A stretch of DNA of 64,000 nt from Ornithinimicrobium avium. Its GTDB lineage: Bacteria; Actinomycetota; Actinomycetes; Actinomycetales; Dermatophilaceae. Positions 13,183 to 24,899 of this stretch are shown piece after piece (the stretch's first letter is position 1; every line of letters starts with the position of its first letter). Below the pieces are notes generated by a model. It was not told the origin of the DNA. It did not search any database and worked only from the letters and a program-made list of their open reading frames with translations. Location of the stretch: NCBI RefSeq assembly GCF_003351765.1, contig NZ_CP031229.1:496001-560000 (forward strand). Reading direction: 5' to 3'. A program made the translations under genes and the position numbers.

Positions 13183-15039
13183 TCAGTCCAGCTCGGCCGC
13201 AGCGTCCTCGTCCAGCCACCAGACCGTCTCGCGCCGGCCCCGGACGCAGGAGGCGGGCACGTCGGGGTCGTCGTGGGTGGCCGTGGCGGTCGCCACGGCG
13301 TCGGCCTTGTCCGACCCGCTGACGACCAGCCACACGGAATGGGCCGCGGACAGGGCCGGCACGGTCATCGTCACGCGCGCCGGCGGAGGCTTGGGGGAGT
13401 CGGTGACCGCCGCCGTGGTGCTCTCCTGCTCCCTGACCTGGGGGAGCCCGGGAAAGAGCGAGGCCACGTGCGTGTCCGGGCCCATGCCGAGCATGACCAC
13501 GTCGAAGGCAGGGACGGACTGGCCCTCCAGGGACTGCTCGGCCAGCGACGCGGCGTAGCGGGCGGCGGCCTCGCCGGCCCGTGCCGGGTCGGCGCCGCCG
13601 GGGACCCGGTGGACGTTCTCCTTCAGCACGGGAAGGTCGCCGAGCCCGGCCGCGTCCGCCTGGACGTCGTTGCGGTCCTCGTCGTCGGTCGGGAGGTAGC
13701 GCTCGTCGCCCCACCACAGGTGGGTGGACCGCCAGGCGGCCCGGTCGAGGCGGCCGGCGTCGGCCCGCGCCGAGAGCGCCGTCATCACGGCGCTGCCCAT
13801 CGAGCCTCCGGTGAGCACCACGTGCGCGATCCCGCGGTCGCGGAAGGCTGCGTCCACCCGGGCCGCGAGCGCGTCCGCCACCGCCTCGGCGAGGGCGCTC
13901 CGGTCGGTGTGCGCCCGCACCTCCGGCCCGGGTGCGTCCGTCCGCCCCTGGCTGAGGCCCTCGTCGACGAGCGCCCGGACGCGGTCCTCGTCGCGGCTGT
14001 CCGACGCCTCGCGGCCGGTCAGGTCCTTCGAGCCCAGCCCCTGCTGCACGGCGTCCACCTTGGGGGGATGACCGGGGACGCGTCCCCGACGCTCCGCCTC
14101 CGAGCGGGTCCCGCCCTGGGTGACGCGCGGCAGGCCGTCGCACAGGGTCTTGGCGTAGACCTCGTCGGCATCCAGCCGGCGCAGCTCCTCGGCGAGGACC
14201 TCGGGCAGGGTGGGCGTGCGCAGAGCCACCAGCCGTGGGCGGTTGTTGCCCACGCCGCTGAGCGTGGCCGTGTCGCTGCCGTCCTCGCTGCGGACCAGGT
14301 CGATCGGGCCGCTGTCACGGTCCAGCCGCACGCTCACCAGCCCGGTTCCCACGGCGCTGTGCACACGCGTCACGGGACAGCCCAGCGCGGCGGCCAGCCA
14401 GCCGGCCAGCAGGCCCGCGGCCGCGCTGTCGGGCTCGGCGGTGACCGCGGCCGAGGTCACCGGCTCGAAGGGCGCGGACTCCAGGGACGAGGCGAGCAGC
14501 GCGCGCCAGCGGGTCACCCGGGTCCACGACAGGTCGGTGTCGCCGGCCACGTAGTGCTTGCCGCGCCGCCGCAGCTGGGTGGCGGGGCGCGGGACCCCGG
14601 CCGCGTCGGTGATCCGCCGGTGGGCCATCAGGCCCAGGGGAGAGGACGCCACGTCGGCGGGCTCGGCCGCTGGCCACCAGGCCACGATGGGGGAGTCGGG
14701 CAGGAGCAGGGGAGTGACGACCGCGGCCTGCTGGCGCGTCAGCTCGCCGTAGAGGCGCAGCACGACGATCTCGCTGGCGCCGGCGTCGCCGCCGACGCGG
14801 ATCTGGGCGTCGAGCCGTCCCTTGCCCCGGCTGTTGGAGCTGACGAGGACCAGGATGCGGGCGGGGTGCTGGCGGGTGGCGTCGTTGGCCGCCCGGATCG
14901 CGTCGTCGGCGTGCTCGTCGTCGACGGACACCAGCAGGGTGAGCACCCGGCCCATCGCCATCGCGCCGACGCTGTTGCGCAGCCGGAGGAGCTCCTTGGA
15001 GACCTCGCGGGTCGAGGTGCTGGGCAGGTCGCGGATCAT
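13183..15039 (-). CDS. opcA-pgl: OpcA / 6-phosphogluconolactonase fusion protein
   Basis: One uninterrupted frame of 618 codons contains two proteins that are normally separate neighbours. Residues 1-~300 are OpcA, the assembly/allosteric factor of glucose-6-phosphate dehydrogenase (MIRDLPSTST start; SDSPIVAWWP-type core). After a charged linker (about 300-375), residues ~380-618 are 6-phosphogluconolactonase, with GGSMG, the catalytic-type WWGDERYLP, and GMGPDTHVASLFPG. The ATG at 15039 overlaps the zwf stop (ATGA) and has GGAGG upstream. No stop or RBS lies between the halves. In-frame GTG codons in the linker leave open a second internal start. The fusion would tether the first two oxidative pentose-phosphate steps. 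Confidence 0.88.
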   Translation of the reverse strand: MIRDLPSTSTREVSKELLRLRNSVGAMAMGRVLTLLVSVDDEHADDAIRAANDATRQHPARILVLVSSNSRGKGRLDAQIRVGGDAGASEIVVLRLYGELTRQQAAVVTPLLLPDSPIVAWWPAAEPADVASSPLGLMAHRRITDAAGVPRPATQLRRRGKHYVAGDTDLSWTRVTRWRALLASSLESAPFEPVTSAAVTAEPDSAAAGLLAGWLAAALGCPVTRVHSAVGTGLVSVRLDRDSGPIDLVRSEDGSDTATLSGVGNNRPRLVALRTPTLPEVLAEELRRLDADEVYAKTLCDGLPRVTQGGTRSEAERRGRVPGHPPKVDAVQQGLGSKDLTGREASDSRDEDRVRALVDEGLSQGRTDAPGPEVRAHTDRSALAEAVADALAARVDAAFRDRGIAHVVLTGGSMGSAVMTALSARADAGRLDRAAWRSTHLWWGDERYLPTDDEDRNDVQADAAGLGDLPVLKENVHRVPGGADPARAGEAAARYAASLAEQSLEGQSVPAFDVVMLGMGPDTHVASLFPGLPQVREQESTTAAVTDSPKPPPARVTMTVPALSAAHSVWLVVSGSDKADAVATATATHDDPDVPASCVRGRRETVWWLDEDAAAELD

Positions 15040-16589
15040 GGCAGCCTCCACTCACGGCCGTCGTGACGCATCAGCTCGTCGGCGCAGGGCGGACCCCACG
15101 TGCCCGCCGGGTAGTCCTGCGGGGGCGTGTCGCTGGCCGCCCAGTGGTCGATGATCGGGTCGAGGATCCTCCACGACAGCTCGACCTCCTCGTGCCGGGG
15201 GAAGAGGGGCGGCTCACCGAGCAGGACGTCGAGGATGAGGCGCTCGTAGGCCTCCGGGCTGGACTCGGTGAACGAGGCGCCGTAGCCGAAGTCCATCGTG
15301 ACGTCGCGCACCTCCATCTGGGTGCCGGGCACCTTGGAGCCGAAGCGCATCGTGACGCCCTCGTCGGGCTGCACGCGGATGACGACGGCGTTCTGCCCCA
15401 GCTCCTCGGTGGCGGTGTCGGTGAAGGGCAGGTGCGGGGCGCGCTTGAGCACGACCGCGATCTCGGTCACCCGCTTGCCCAGCCGCTTGCCGGTGCGCAG
15501 GTAGAAGGGGACGCCCGCCCAACGGCGGGTGTGCACCCAGAGCTTCATCGCGGCATACGTCTCGGTGTGCGCGGAGGCGTCCACGCCCTCCTCCTCGACG
15601 TAGCCGGGGACCGGTTCGCTGCCCTGCCAGCCCGCCGTGTAGCGGCCGCGGGCGGTCGCCGCGTCGAGGTCCTCGGGCAGGCGCACCGAGGCCAGCACCT
15701 TCTCCTTCTCGGCACGGACAGCGTCGGCGGTGAAGGCGATCGGCGGCTCCATCGCGGTCAGGGCGAGCAGCTGGAGCAGGTGGTTCTGGATGACGTCGCG
15801 GGCGGCGCCGACCTCGTCGTAGTAGCCGGCCCGTCCGCCGATGCCGATGTCCTCGGCCATCGTGATCTGGACGTGATCGACGTAGTGGCTGTTCCACACC
15901 GGCTCGAACATCTGGTTGGCGAAGCGCAGCGCCAGCAGGTTCTGGACCGTCTCCTTGCCCAGGTAGTGGTCGATCCGAAAGATCGAGTCCGGGGGGAAGA
16001 CGCCCTCGACGATGGCGTTGAGCTCCTGGGCGCTGGCCAGGTCGTGGCCGAACGGCTTCTCGATGACGACCCGTCGCCAGGACCCCGGCTGCTGGTCCGC
16101 GAGGCCGGAGGCCTGCAGCTGGTCGCAGACCGGCGCGAACCAGGCCGGCGGGACGGACAGGTAGAAGGCGTGGTTGCCGCCGGTGCCGCGCTCCTCGTCC
16201 AGCGCGCGCACGGTGCGGGCCAGCAGCGTGAAGGCGTCGGCGTCGTCGAAGGACCCGGGGACGAAGCGGAAACCCTCGGCGAGCGTGCGCCACACCTCCT
16301 CCCGGAAGGGGGTGCGGGCGTGCTCGCGCACCGACTCGTGGACGACCTTGGCGAAGTCCTGGTCGGCCCACTCCCGACGGGCGAAGCCGACGAGGGAGAA
16401 GCCCGTCGGCAGCAGCCCGCGGTTGGCCAGGTCGTAGATCGCCGGCATGAGCTTCTTGCGGGCGAGGTCACCGGTGACGCCGAACATCACCATGCTGCAC
16501 GGCCCCGCGATGCGGGGAAGCCGCTTGTCGTCGGGGTCGCGCAGCGGGTTGTGCTCGGCGGTGACGGCCGCGGGCGTGCGCTCGCTCAA
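15036..16589 (-). CDS. zwf: Glucose-6-phosphate 1-dehydrogenase
   Basis: Zwf oxidises glucose 6-phosphate to 6-phosphogluconolactone and makes NADPH. The 517-residue product has the Rossmann motif GVTGDLARKKL near residue 36 and the active-site signature RIDHYLGKE. The C-terminal beta domain is full length. The family N-terminus NPLRDPDDKRLPRI requires a start upstream of the first ATG; the TTG at 16589, overlapping the pgi stop, is the best candidate. A longer open frame reaching 18404 is an out-of-frame reading of pgi. It is coupled to pgi upstream and opcA-pgl downstream. Confidence 0.95.
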   Translation of the reverse strand: MSERTPAAVTAEHNPLRDPDDKRLPRIAGPCSMVMFGVTGDLARKKLMPAIYDLANRGLLPTGFSLVGFARREWADQDFAKVVHESVREHARTPFREEVWRTLAEGFRFVPGSFDDADAFTLLARTVRALDEERGTGGNHAFYLSVPPAWFAPVCDQLQASGLADQQPGSWRRVVIEKPFGHDLASAQELNAIVEGVFPPDSIFRIDHYLGKETVQNLLALRFANQMFEPVWNSHYVDHVQITMAEDIGIGGRAGYYDEVGAARDVIQNHLLQLLALTAMEPPIAFTADAVRAEKEKVLASVRLPEDLDAATARGRYTAGWQGSEPVPGYVEEEGVDASAHTETYAAMKLWVHTRRWAGVPFYLRTGKRLGKRVTEIAVVLKRAPHLPFTDTATEELGQNAVVIRVQPDEGVTMRFGSKVPGTQMEVRDVTMDFGYGASFTESSPEAYERLILDVLLGEPPLFPRHEEVELSWRILDPIIDHWAASDTPPQDYPAGTWGPPCADELMRHDGREWRLP

Positions 16590-18235
16590 CGTGAGAGCAC
16601 GTCCCGCAGCTGGGCCAGGCCGCGGACCTGGTCCGTCAGGTGCAGGCGCAGCACCGGCCGGCCGTGGTCGGCCAGCACTCCGGCGTCCCCTGCGGCCTGG
16701 GCGGCGATGACCTGCCCGAAGGTGAAGTCCTGTCCGGGGACCGGCAGGTCCTTCGACGGAGCTCCGGTGACCTGCAGGTAGACGCCCTGGGCGGGGCCGC
16801 CCTTGTGGTACTGCCCGGTGGAGTGCAGGAAGCGCGGGCCCCAGCCGAAGGTGACCGGCCGCCCGGTGCGCCGCACCAGGTCGGCCTGCACCTCGGCGAG
16901 ATCGGCGTGCTCGACGCGGTCCAGGTAGACCATGACCGCCAGATAGCCGCGCGCGGGGTCCAGCTGGTCGACCAGCGCCCCGACCGCCGCCTCGACCGTG
17001 TCGGTGCCGGCCGGCAGCCAGTCGCCGGCCCGCAGCTCGACCGCGCCGTCCACGGCGCGCGGCTCCTGCCCGGACCCGCCTCCGCTCGACATGATCTCGC
17101 GGGCCGCCTCCTTGGCGCTCTCCACGTCGGGCTGGTCGAAGGGGTTGATCCCGAGCAGCTGCCCGGCCACGGAGGTGGCGACCTCCCACAGGAGGAGCTG
17201 GGCGCCCAGCGGGCCGGACACGTTGACGCGCGAGCCGGTCGCGGTCCGGGCCTTCCCGTCCCCGTCCGCCGGCTCGGTGTCCTCGTCGTCGGGATCTGCG
17301 GTGAGCGCCACCACCGTGCAGTCGCCCGGCTCGGTGATGCCGTCGGCGGGTCCGGTGCCCGCGGGGGTGACGACCGGCAGCACGCCGGTGCCCTGCTTGC
17401 CGGTCGACTCGGCGATCAGCTGCTCGGCCCAGTCGGCCAGCCCGTCGATCCCCGAGCCCAGGTCGGTGAAGAGCAGCTTGTCGCGCAGCGGCTCGGTGCC
17501 GCCCAGGGCTGCGCCCAGGCGCAGCCCGGGGTTGCCCAGGTCGTCGTCGGCCAGCAGGTCGGCGACTTCCTCGGCCTCGTCCAGCAGCGCCCCGACGTCG
17601 ACGCCGGCGAGCCCGGAGGGGACCAGACCGAAGGCGGTGAGCGCGGAGTAGCGACCGCCGACGCCGGGGTCGGCGTTGACGACGCGGTAGCCCCCGGCGC
17701 GGGCCTGCTCGTCCATCGCGCTGCCGGGGTCGGTGACGAACACCATCCGCTCGGTGGGGTCGATCCCGGCCTCGGTGAACGCCTGCACGAAGGCCCGGCG
17801 CTGGGAGTCGGTCTCCAGGGTCGTGCCGGACTTGGAGGAGACCACGACCCCGGTGGCCGCCAGGTCCTCCTCCACCGCGGCGCGGACCATGTCGGGGTCG
17901 GAGCTGTCCAGGACGACCAGCGGGACCCCTGCCGTGGCGCAGATGACCTCGGGTGCCAGGCTCGAACCGCCCATGCCGCAGAGCACGATCCGGGAGACAC
18001 CGCGGTCGCGCAGCTGCTCGCGCAGCGCCTCGACCTCGCCGACCAGCGGTCGGGAGGACCGGGGCAGACCGACCCAGGACAGCCGGACGGAGGCCTCGGA
18101 CTCGGCGTCCTCGCCCCACAGCGTCGCGTCCTGCGCGAAGAGCCGGGAGGCGAACCGATGCTCGACCAGGCCCGCGAGGTGGCGCTCGACCGCGTCCGCA
18201 GCGGCGCCGAGGGCCTCGACCGTCAGGGCGTTCAT
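16586..18235 (-). CDS. pgi: Glucose-6-phosphate isomerase
   Basis: Pgi interconverts glucose 6-phosphate and fructose 6-phosphate, linking glycolysis and the pentose phosphate pathway. The 549-residue protein shows the SIS-domain sugar-phosphate loop (CGMGGSSLAPE), the second loop SSKSGTT and the C-terminal SIS half with SYHKGG-type residues. The ATG at 18235 overlaps the transaldolase stop (ATGA). The insertion of pgi between tal and zwf is typical of Micrococcales. Confidence 0.95.
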   Translation of the reverse strand: MNALTVEALGAAADAVERHLAGLVEHRFASRLFAQDATLWGEDAESEASVRLSWVGLPRSSRPLVGEVEALREQLRDRGVSRIVLCGMGGSSLAPEVICATAGVPLVVLDSSDPDMVRAAVEEDLAATGVVVSSKSGTTLETDSQRRAFVQAFTEAGIDPTERMVFVTDPGSAMDEQARAGGYRVVNADPGVGGRYSALTAFGLVPSGLAGVDVGALLDEAEEVADLLADDDLGNPGLRLGAALGGTEPLRDKLLFTDLGSGIDGLADWAEQLIAESTGKQGTGVLPVVTPAGTGPADGITEPGDCTVVALTADPDDEDTEPADGDGKARTATGSRVNVSGPLGAQLLLWEVATSVAGQLLGINPFDQPDVESAKEAAREIMSSGGGSGQEPRAVDGAVELRAGDWLPAGTDTVEAAVGALVDQLDPARGYLAVMVYLDRVEHADLAEVQADLVRRTGRPVTFGWGPRFLHSTGQYHKGGPAQGVYLQVTGAPSKDLPVPGQDFTFGQVIAAQAAGDAGVLADHGRPVLRLHLTDQVRGLAQLRDVLSR

Positions 18236-19377
18236 GCGCGCCCCGGGTGCTTGGACATCTCTGCGGCGACCGTGTCCAGCAGCTCCTGCCAGGACTTCTC
18301 GAACTTGTCCACGCCCTCCTCCTCCAGCAGGTCGACGACGTCGGAGTAGGAGACGCCGACCGCGGCGAGGTCGTCGAGCACCTTCTGCGCGTCGTCGTAG
18401 GCACCGGTGACCGTGTCGCCGGTGATCTCGGCGTGGTCGATCGTGGCCTCGAGGGTCTTGTCCGGCATGGTGTTGACGGTGTCGGGTGCGACCAGCTCGG
18501 TGACGTAGAGCGTGTCGGGGTAGTCGGGGTTCTTCACGCCGGTGGACGCCCACAGCGGCCGCTGCACGTGCGCACCGTCGTCGGCGAGGTTCTGCCAGCG
18601 CGGCGTGGAGAAGACCTCCTCGAAGGCCTGGTAGGCCAGGCGGGCGTTGGCCACGCCCGCCTTGCCCCGCAGCGCCAGGGCCTCGTCGGTGCCGATCTGG
18701 TCCAGCCGCTTGTCGACCTCGCTGTCCACCCGGGAGACGAAGAAGGAGGCCACCGAACGGATGCTGGACAGGTCCCTGCCGCGCTCACGCGCCTGCTCCA
18801 GGCCGGTGAGGTAGGCGTTCATGACCCCGCGGTAGCGGTCCAGGCTGAAGATCAGCGTGACGTTGACGCTGATGCCCTCGGCCAGGGTCTGCGTGATCGC
18901 GGGCAGGCCCTCGACGGTCGCGGGGATCTTGATGAACAGGTTGGGCCGGTCGATCTCGGCCCACAGCCGCTTGGCCGTCTCGACGGTGGCGGCCGTGTCG
19001 GCGGACAGGCGGGGGTCGACCTCGATGGAGACACGGCCGTCCAGCCCGCCGGTGCGCTGAAAGACCGGGGCGAAGACGTCGCAGGCGTCGCGCACGTCGG
19101 TGGTCGTCAGCGCGAAGACCGCCTCGTCGGTGGACACGGTGTCCATGCCCAGGGACTCGATCTGGTCGGTGTAGGCCTCGCCCTCGGACAGGGCCGTGGC
19201 GAAGATCGTCGGGTTGGTGGTGATCCCGAGCACCCCGCGGTCGATGTATGCCGCGAGGTCTCCGTCGGCGATCATCGGCCGGTTGAGGTCGTCGAGCCAG
19301 ACCGAGACGCCCTGGTCGGCCAGCTCGTGCAGGGCCGTGCGGGTGGTGGTCGTGGGGTTGGCGTTGCTGTCGCTCAT
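18232..19377 (-). CDS. tal: Transaldolase
   Basis: Transaldolase moves a dihydroxyacetone unit between sugar phosphates in the non-oxidative pentose phosphate pathway. The 381-residue product belongs to the long actinobacterial class. It shows VWLDDLNRP, TTNPTIF and the Schiff-base lysine in NLFIKIPAT. The ATG at 19377 follows a GAGG element and lies 25 bp after tkt. Confidence 0.95.
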   Translation of the reverse strand: MSDSNANPTTTTRTALHELADQGVSVWLDDLNRPMIADGDLAAYIDRGVLGITTNPTIFATALSEGEAYTDQIESLGMDTVSTDEAVFALTTTDVRDACDVFAPVFQRTGGLDGRVSIEVDPRLSADTAATVETAKRLWAEIDRPNLFIKIPATVEGLPAITQTLAEGISVNVTLIFSLDRYRGVMNAYLTGLEQARERGRDLSSIRSVASFFVSRVDSEVDKRLDQIGTDEALALRGKAGVANARLAYQAFEEVFSTPRWQNLADDGAHVQRPLWASTGVKNPDYPDTLYVTELVAPDTVNTMPDKTLEATIDHAEITGDTVTGAYDDAQKVLDDLAAVGVSYSDVVDLLEEEGVDKFEKSWQELLDTVAAEMSKHPGRA

Positions 19378-19402
19378 GGTGTCCTCTTCCTCGTTCTTCG
19401 CG

Positions 19403-21709
<2,307 letters not shown>

Positions 21710-21928
21710 GAAGTGCTCCTTGGGTGCGGGGACGGCGTGCTGGTCCCGGCCTCACGGCCAGGGACGACCTACTGACGACCTTATCCCCTCACCCTTTCCG
21801 TCGCGTCCGTTGCCGCCTGTTGCCGGACCTCACCAGGTTCGGGCCGGGCGGGGCCGACGGAGTACCATCGAGGCCAGCCCCCGTCCCCGTCCGCCGGGAC
21901 GACGCCGCCACCCCTGCCGAAGGACACT

Positions 21929-22903
21929 GTGACCACGCTCGACCCCCGACCTGCGCCTGACGGCGGCACCGACACCGAGGCTGCGCCGGCAGGGACGTCC
22001 AGGGGGGTGCGGGACGTGGTCGGCGACTACGTCGCGCTGACCAAGCCGCGCATCATCGAGCTGCTCCTGGTCACGACCTTCCCGGTCATGTTCCTGGCCG
22101 AGCGCGGCATACCCCCCATCTGGCTCATCGTGGCCACCCTCGTGGGTGGCACCCTGGCCGCGTCCTCTGCCAACGTCCTCAACTGCTACCTGGACCGGGA
22201 CATCGACGCCCACATGCACCGGACGTCGAACCGGCCGCTGGTCACCGGGACGGTGACGCCCCGCGCCGCGCTCATCTTCGGCATCGTCCTCGGGATCGCG
22301 TCGGTGCTCTGGCTGGGTCTGCTGGTCAACTGGCTGTCCGCCTGGCTGGGTCTGGGCGCGATCCTGCTCTACGTCGTCTTCTACACCGCGCTGCTCAAGC
22401 GGCGCACCAGCCAGAACATCGTCTGGGGCGGCGTGGCCGGCTGCATGCCGGTGCTCATCGGCTGGTCCGCCGTGACCGACTCGTTGTCGTGGTCGGCGCT
22501 CGTCCTCTTCCTGGTCGTCTTCTTCTGGACACCGCCGCACTACTGGCCGCTGTCGATGCGCTTCAAGGAGGACTACGCGGCGGCCGGCGTGCCGATGCTG
22601 CCGGTGGTGGCCGAGGACGTCACGGTGGGGCGCCAGGTGGTCGCCTACGCGTGGGCGACGGTCGCCGTCTCGCTCGTGCTGGTGCCGGTGGCCCCGATGG
22701 GCTGGGTCTACACCGTGGTCGCGGTGGTCTCCGGCGCTCTCTTCGTCGTGGAGTCCCACCGGTTGCTCGCCCGCGCGCGGCGCGGCGTCACCGGCAAGGC
22801 GCTGGGGGCGATGCGGCTGTTCCACTACTCGATCAGCTACCTGACGCTGCTCTTCCTCGGCGTGGCCGTCGACCCGCTGCTCCACCTGCCGCTCCCGTTC
22901 TGA
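21929..22903 (+). CDS. ctaB: Protoheme IX farnesyltransferase (heme O synthase)
   Basis: CtaB adds a farnesyl group to heme B to make heme O for the aa3 oxidase. The 324-residue membrane protein of the UbiA family has about eight or nine helices. The Mg-prenyl-diphosphate motif is NCYLDRDIDAHMHRT, near residues 88-102, and the second family motif is around YTALLKRRTSQN. The GTG at 21929 follows GAAGGA. A TACCAT hexamer at 21863-21868 could be its -10. It is divergent from tkt and followed 32 bp later by ctaA. Confidence 0.95.
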   Translation: MTTLDPRPAPDGGTDTEAAPAGTSRGVRDVVGDYVALTKPRIIELLLVTTFPVMFLAERGIPPIWLIVATLVGGTLAASSANVLNCYLDRDIDAHMHRTSNRPLVTGTVTPRAALIFGIVLGIASVLWLGLLVNWLSAWLGLGAILLYVVFYTALLKRRTSQNIVWGGVAGCMPVLIGWSAVTDSLSWSALVLFLVVFFWTPPHYWPLSMRFKEDYAAAGVPMLPVVAEDVTVGRQVVAYAWATVAVSLVLVPVAPMGWVYTVVAVVSGALFVVESHRLLARARRGVTGKALGAMRLFHYSISYLTLLFLGVAVDPLLHLPLPF

Positions 22904-22935
22904 CCCTCCCGTCCCCGAAAGCCAGCGAAAGCGCC

Positions 22936-23949
22936 ATGACCGCCGCCACCACCCGAACCCGCACCCGCCTGGCCGACCAGCTCCTGCCGCGGGAGGTGAC
23001 CTCCTGGGTGCGCGCCATGGCGTGGGCCTCGCTGCTGACCAACGCGCTGCTCATCGTCAGCGGCGGCGCCGTGCGGCTGACCGGCAGCGGCCTGGGCTGC
23101 CCCACCTGGCCCCGCTGCACCGACGACTCCTGGACCAACACCCCGGCGATGGGGATCCACGGCTACATCGAGTTCGGCAACCGGACGCTGACCTTCCTGC
23201 TCGCGCTCGTGGCCGTGCTGACCGCGCTGGCCGTGTGGCGGCTGCGGGACCGGCACCCGTCCTTCCTGCGGATCGCGGTGGCGCTCGGTGTCGGCATCGT
23301 GGTCCAGGCGGTGGTGGGCGGCGTCACGGTGCGCACCGGGCTCAACCCCTGGGTCGTGGGGATCCACTTCGTCATCTCGGCGGTGCTCGTCGCCCTGGCA
23401 GCCGTGCTCGTCGACCGGACCCGGCGGGTGTCCCTGCGGCACGTCGCGGTGGCCGAGCGGGGCGGCCAGCTCACGGGGCCGGAGGCACGCGGCGCGCGTG
23501 TCCTCGCCGTCGTCCTGGGGGTCTGCGCGGGGCTGGCGATCTACCTGGGCACGCTGGTGACCGGGACCGGTCCGCACTCGGGCGACGCGGGCGGGGTGGC
23601 CAGGCACACCTTCGACGCCTACCTCGTCGCCCGGGTCCACGCGGTGCCCGTCTACGTGCTCGTGGCAGGGACGGGGGTCGGTGTCGTGGCGGCCTTCGTG
23701 CGCGGCTGGCCGGGGGCGCTGCGTCGCATCCTGGTGGCCCTCGCCGTGGTCGTCGCGGCGCAGGCCGCGATCGGCTACTACCAGTACTTCAACGGGGTGC
23801 CGATCCTCGCCGTCGCACTGCACATGGTCGGTGCGGCCGTCCTGGCGACGGTGGCCACCATGGTCGTCGAGAAGACGTATGCCGTGTCCGCCCGGCGCGA
23901 CGAGCCCCTCGCGCCCGGCCCCAGCTCGGACGTCCTGACCCGGACCTGA
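22936..23949 (+). CDS. ctaA: Heme A synthase (COX15/CtaA family)
   Basis: CtaA converts heme O to heme A. The 337-residue protein has eight predicted helices in two four-helix halves. Conserved residues include the early GGAVRLTGSGLGCPTWP with the loop cysteine pair of actinobacterial CtaA (CPTWPRC), the heme-ligand histidines in GIHGYIEFGNR and GIHFVIS, and later RVHAVPV and LHMVG. The start at 22936 has only a weak RBS; the frame is open further upstream inside ctaB, but those codons are a shadow. It works with ctaB, and SURF1 is encoded at 41718-40936. Confidence 0.94.
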   Translation: MTAATTRTRTRLADQLLPREVTSWVRAMAWASLLTNALLIVSGGAVRLTGSGLGCPTWPRCTDDSWTNTPAMGIHGYIEFGNRTLTFLLALVAVLTALAVWRLRDRHPSFLRIAVALGVGIVVQAVVGGVTVRTGLNPWVVGIHFVISAVLVALAAVLVDRTRRVSLRHVAVAERGGQLTGPEARGARVLAVVLGVCAGLAIYLGTLVTGTGPHSGDAGGVARHTFDAYLVARVHAVPVYVLVAGTGVGVVAAFVRGWPGALRRILVALAVVVAAQAAIGYYQYFNGVPILAVALHMVGAAVLATVATMVVEKTYAVSARRDEPLAPGPSSDVLTRT

Positions 23950-24083
23950 CACGTCCACCGGGGGAGCGGGCGTCCACATCCCTCCCGCGGCCGCGCGTGC
24001 CTGCGATGCCCTGTGGAGAACGCCAGGACATGTCGGACAGAGTTGCTGGCCTGCAAGCGGTGGTCGAGTTCGGGCCGGCGCGG

Positions 24084-24899
24084 CTAGTCGGACCAGCGCA
24101 GCAGCCGACGGGCGAGCAGCCCGGCGACGGCCGCCCACACCAGGAGCACGAGCAGCGGCCCCCAGGCGAAGGCGCCGTTGACCAGGGCCGTGCGCAGGGC
24201 GTCGCCGAGCGCTGCCGAGGGGAGCAGCGAGACCACCGTCGAGACGGGCTCGGGCAGCGCGTGGGCGGGGAGCAGGACCCCGCCGCCGGCGGCGAGCAGC
24301 ACCCAGACCAGGTTGGCCAGCGCCAGGACCGCCTCGGCGCGCAACGACCCGCCGAGGCAGGCGGCGAGCGAGGCGAAGGCCCCGACCCCGAGGACGACGG
24401 CCACCAGCGCCGGCAGCACGCCGACCGGGTCCGGACGCCACCCCAGGACGGCCGCGACCGCGCCGACGACCAGGAGCTGGACGACCAGCACCGCGACCAC
24501 GGACAGGGCCTTGGCGGCGAGCAGGCCCCCGCGGCCCAGGGGGGTGGTGCCCAGCAGCCTCAGGACGCCCCACCGACGCTCGAAACCGAGCAGGATCGCC
24601 TGGCCGGTGAAGGCGGTGGACATGACGGCCAGCGCGAGCACCCCGGGAGCCAGGACGTCGATGCGCGCCGCCGCGGCCCAGGGGCCGACGGCCAGATCCG
24701 GGTAGGGGACCAGCGCCAGCCCGACCAGCGCCATGAGCGGCAGCACGATCGAGACGAGCAGCTGCTCGCCGTGCCGGAGCAGGCCGACGGCCTCGAAGCG
24801 GGCCTGCGCCAGGATGCGGGCAGGTGCCGGTGCGGGAAGGGGTGCCGGCGCCGGCGCCCCTGCGGGCCCGGCCCCCGACGGGGCGCCGAGGGTGCTCAT
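24084..24899 (-). CDS. ABC-2 type transporter permease
   Basis: The 271-residue protein begins with a Pro/Ala-rich stretch and then has six hydrophobic segments (about 45-65, 85-105, 125-150, 155-180, 190-205 and 240-262) in ABC-2 layout. Its ATG overlaps the stop of the ATPase gene (ATGA). In many actinobacteria this pair sits between ctaA and sufR. The substrate is unknown; an export role is inferred from the fold. Confidence 0.9.
   Translation of the reverse strand: MSTLGAPSGAGPAGAPAPAPLPAPAPARILAQARFEAVGLLRHGEQLLVSIVLPLMALVGLALVPYPDLAVGPWAAAARIDVLAPGVLALAVMSTAFTGQAILLGFERRWGVLRLLGTTPLGRGGLLAAKALSVVAVLVVQLLVVGAVAAVLGWRPDPVGVLPALVAVVLGVGAFASLAACLGGSLRAEAVLALANLVWVLLAAGGGVLLPAHALPEPVSTVVSLLPSAALGDALRTALVNGAFAWGPLLVLLVWAAVAGLLARRLLRWSD

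Noticed and set aside
15036..18404. A single 1122-codon frame that looks like a pgi-zwf fusion
   Set aside because: The first 600 codons read pgi out of frame; pgi has its own frame ending at 16586, and zwf starts at the TTG at 16589.
23950..24083. Terminator between the convergent ctaA and ABC permease genes
   Set aside because: No stem of useful length with a T-run was found in this 134-bp gap.
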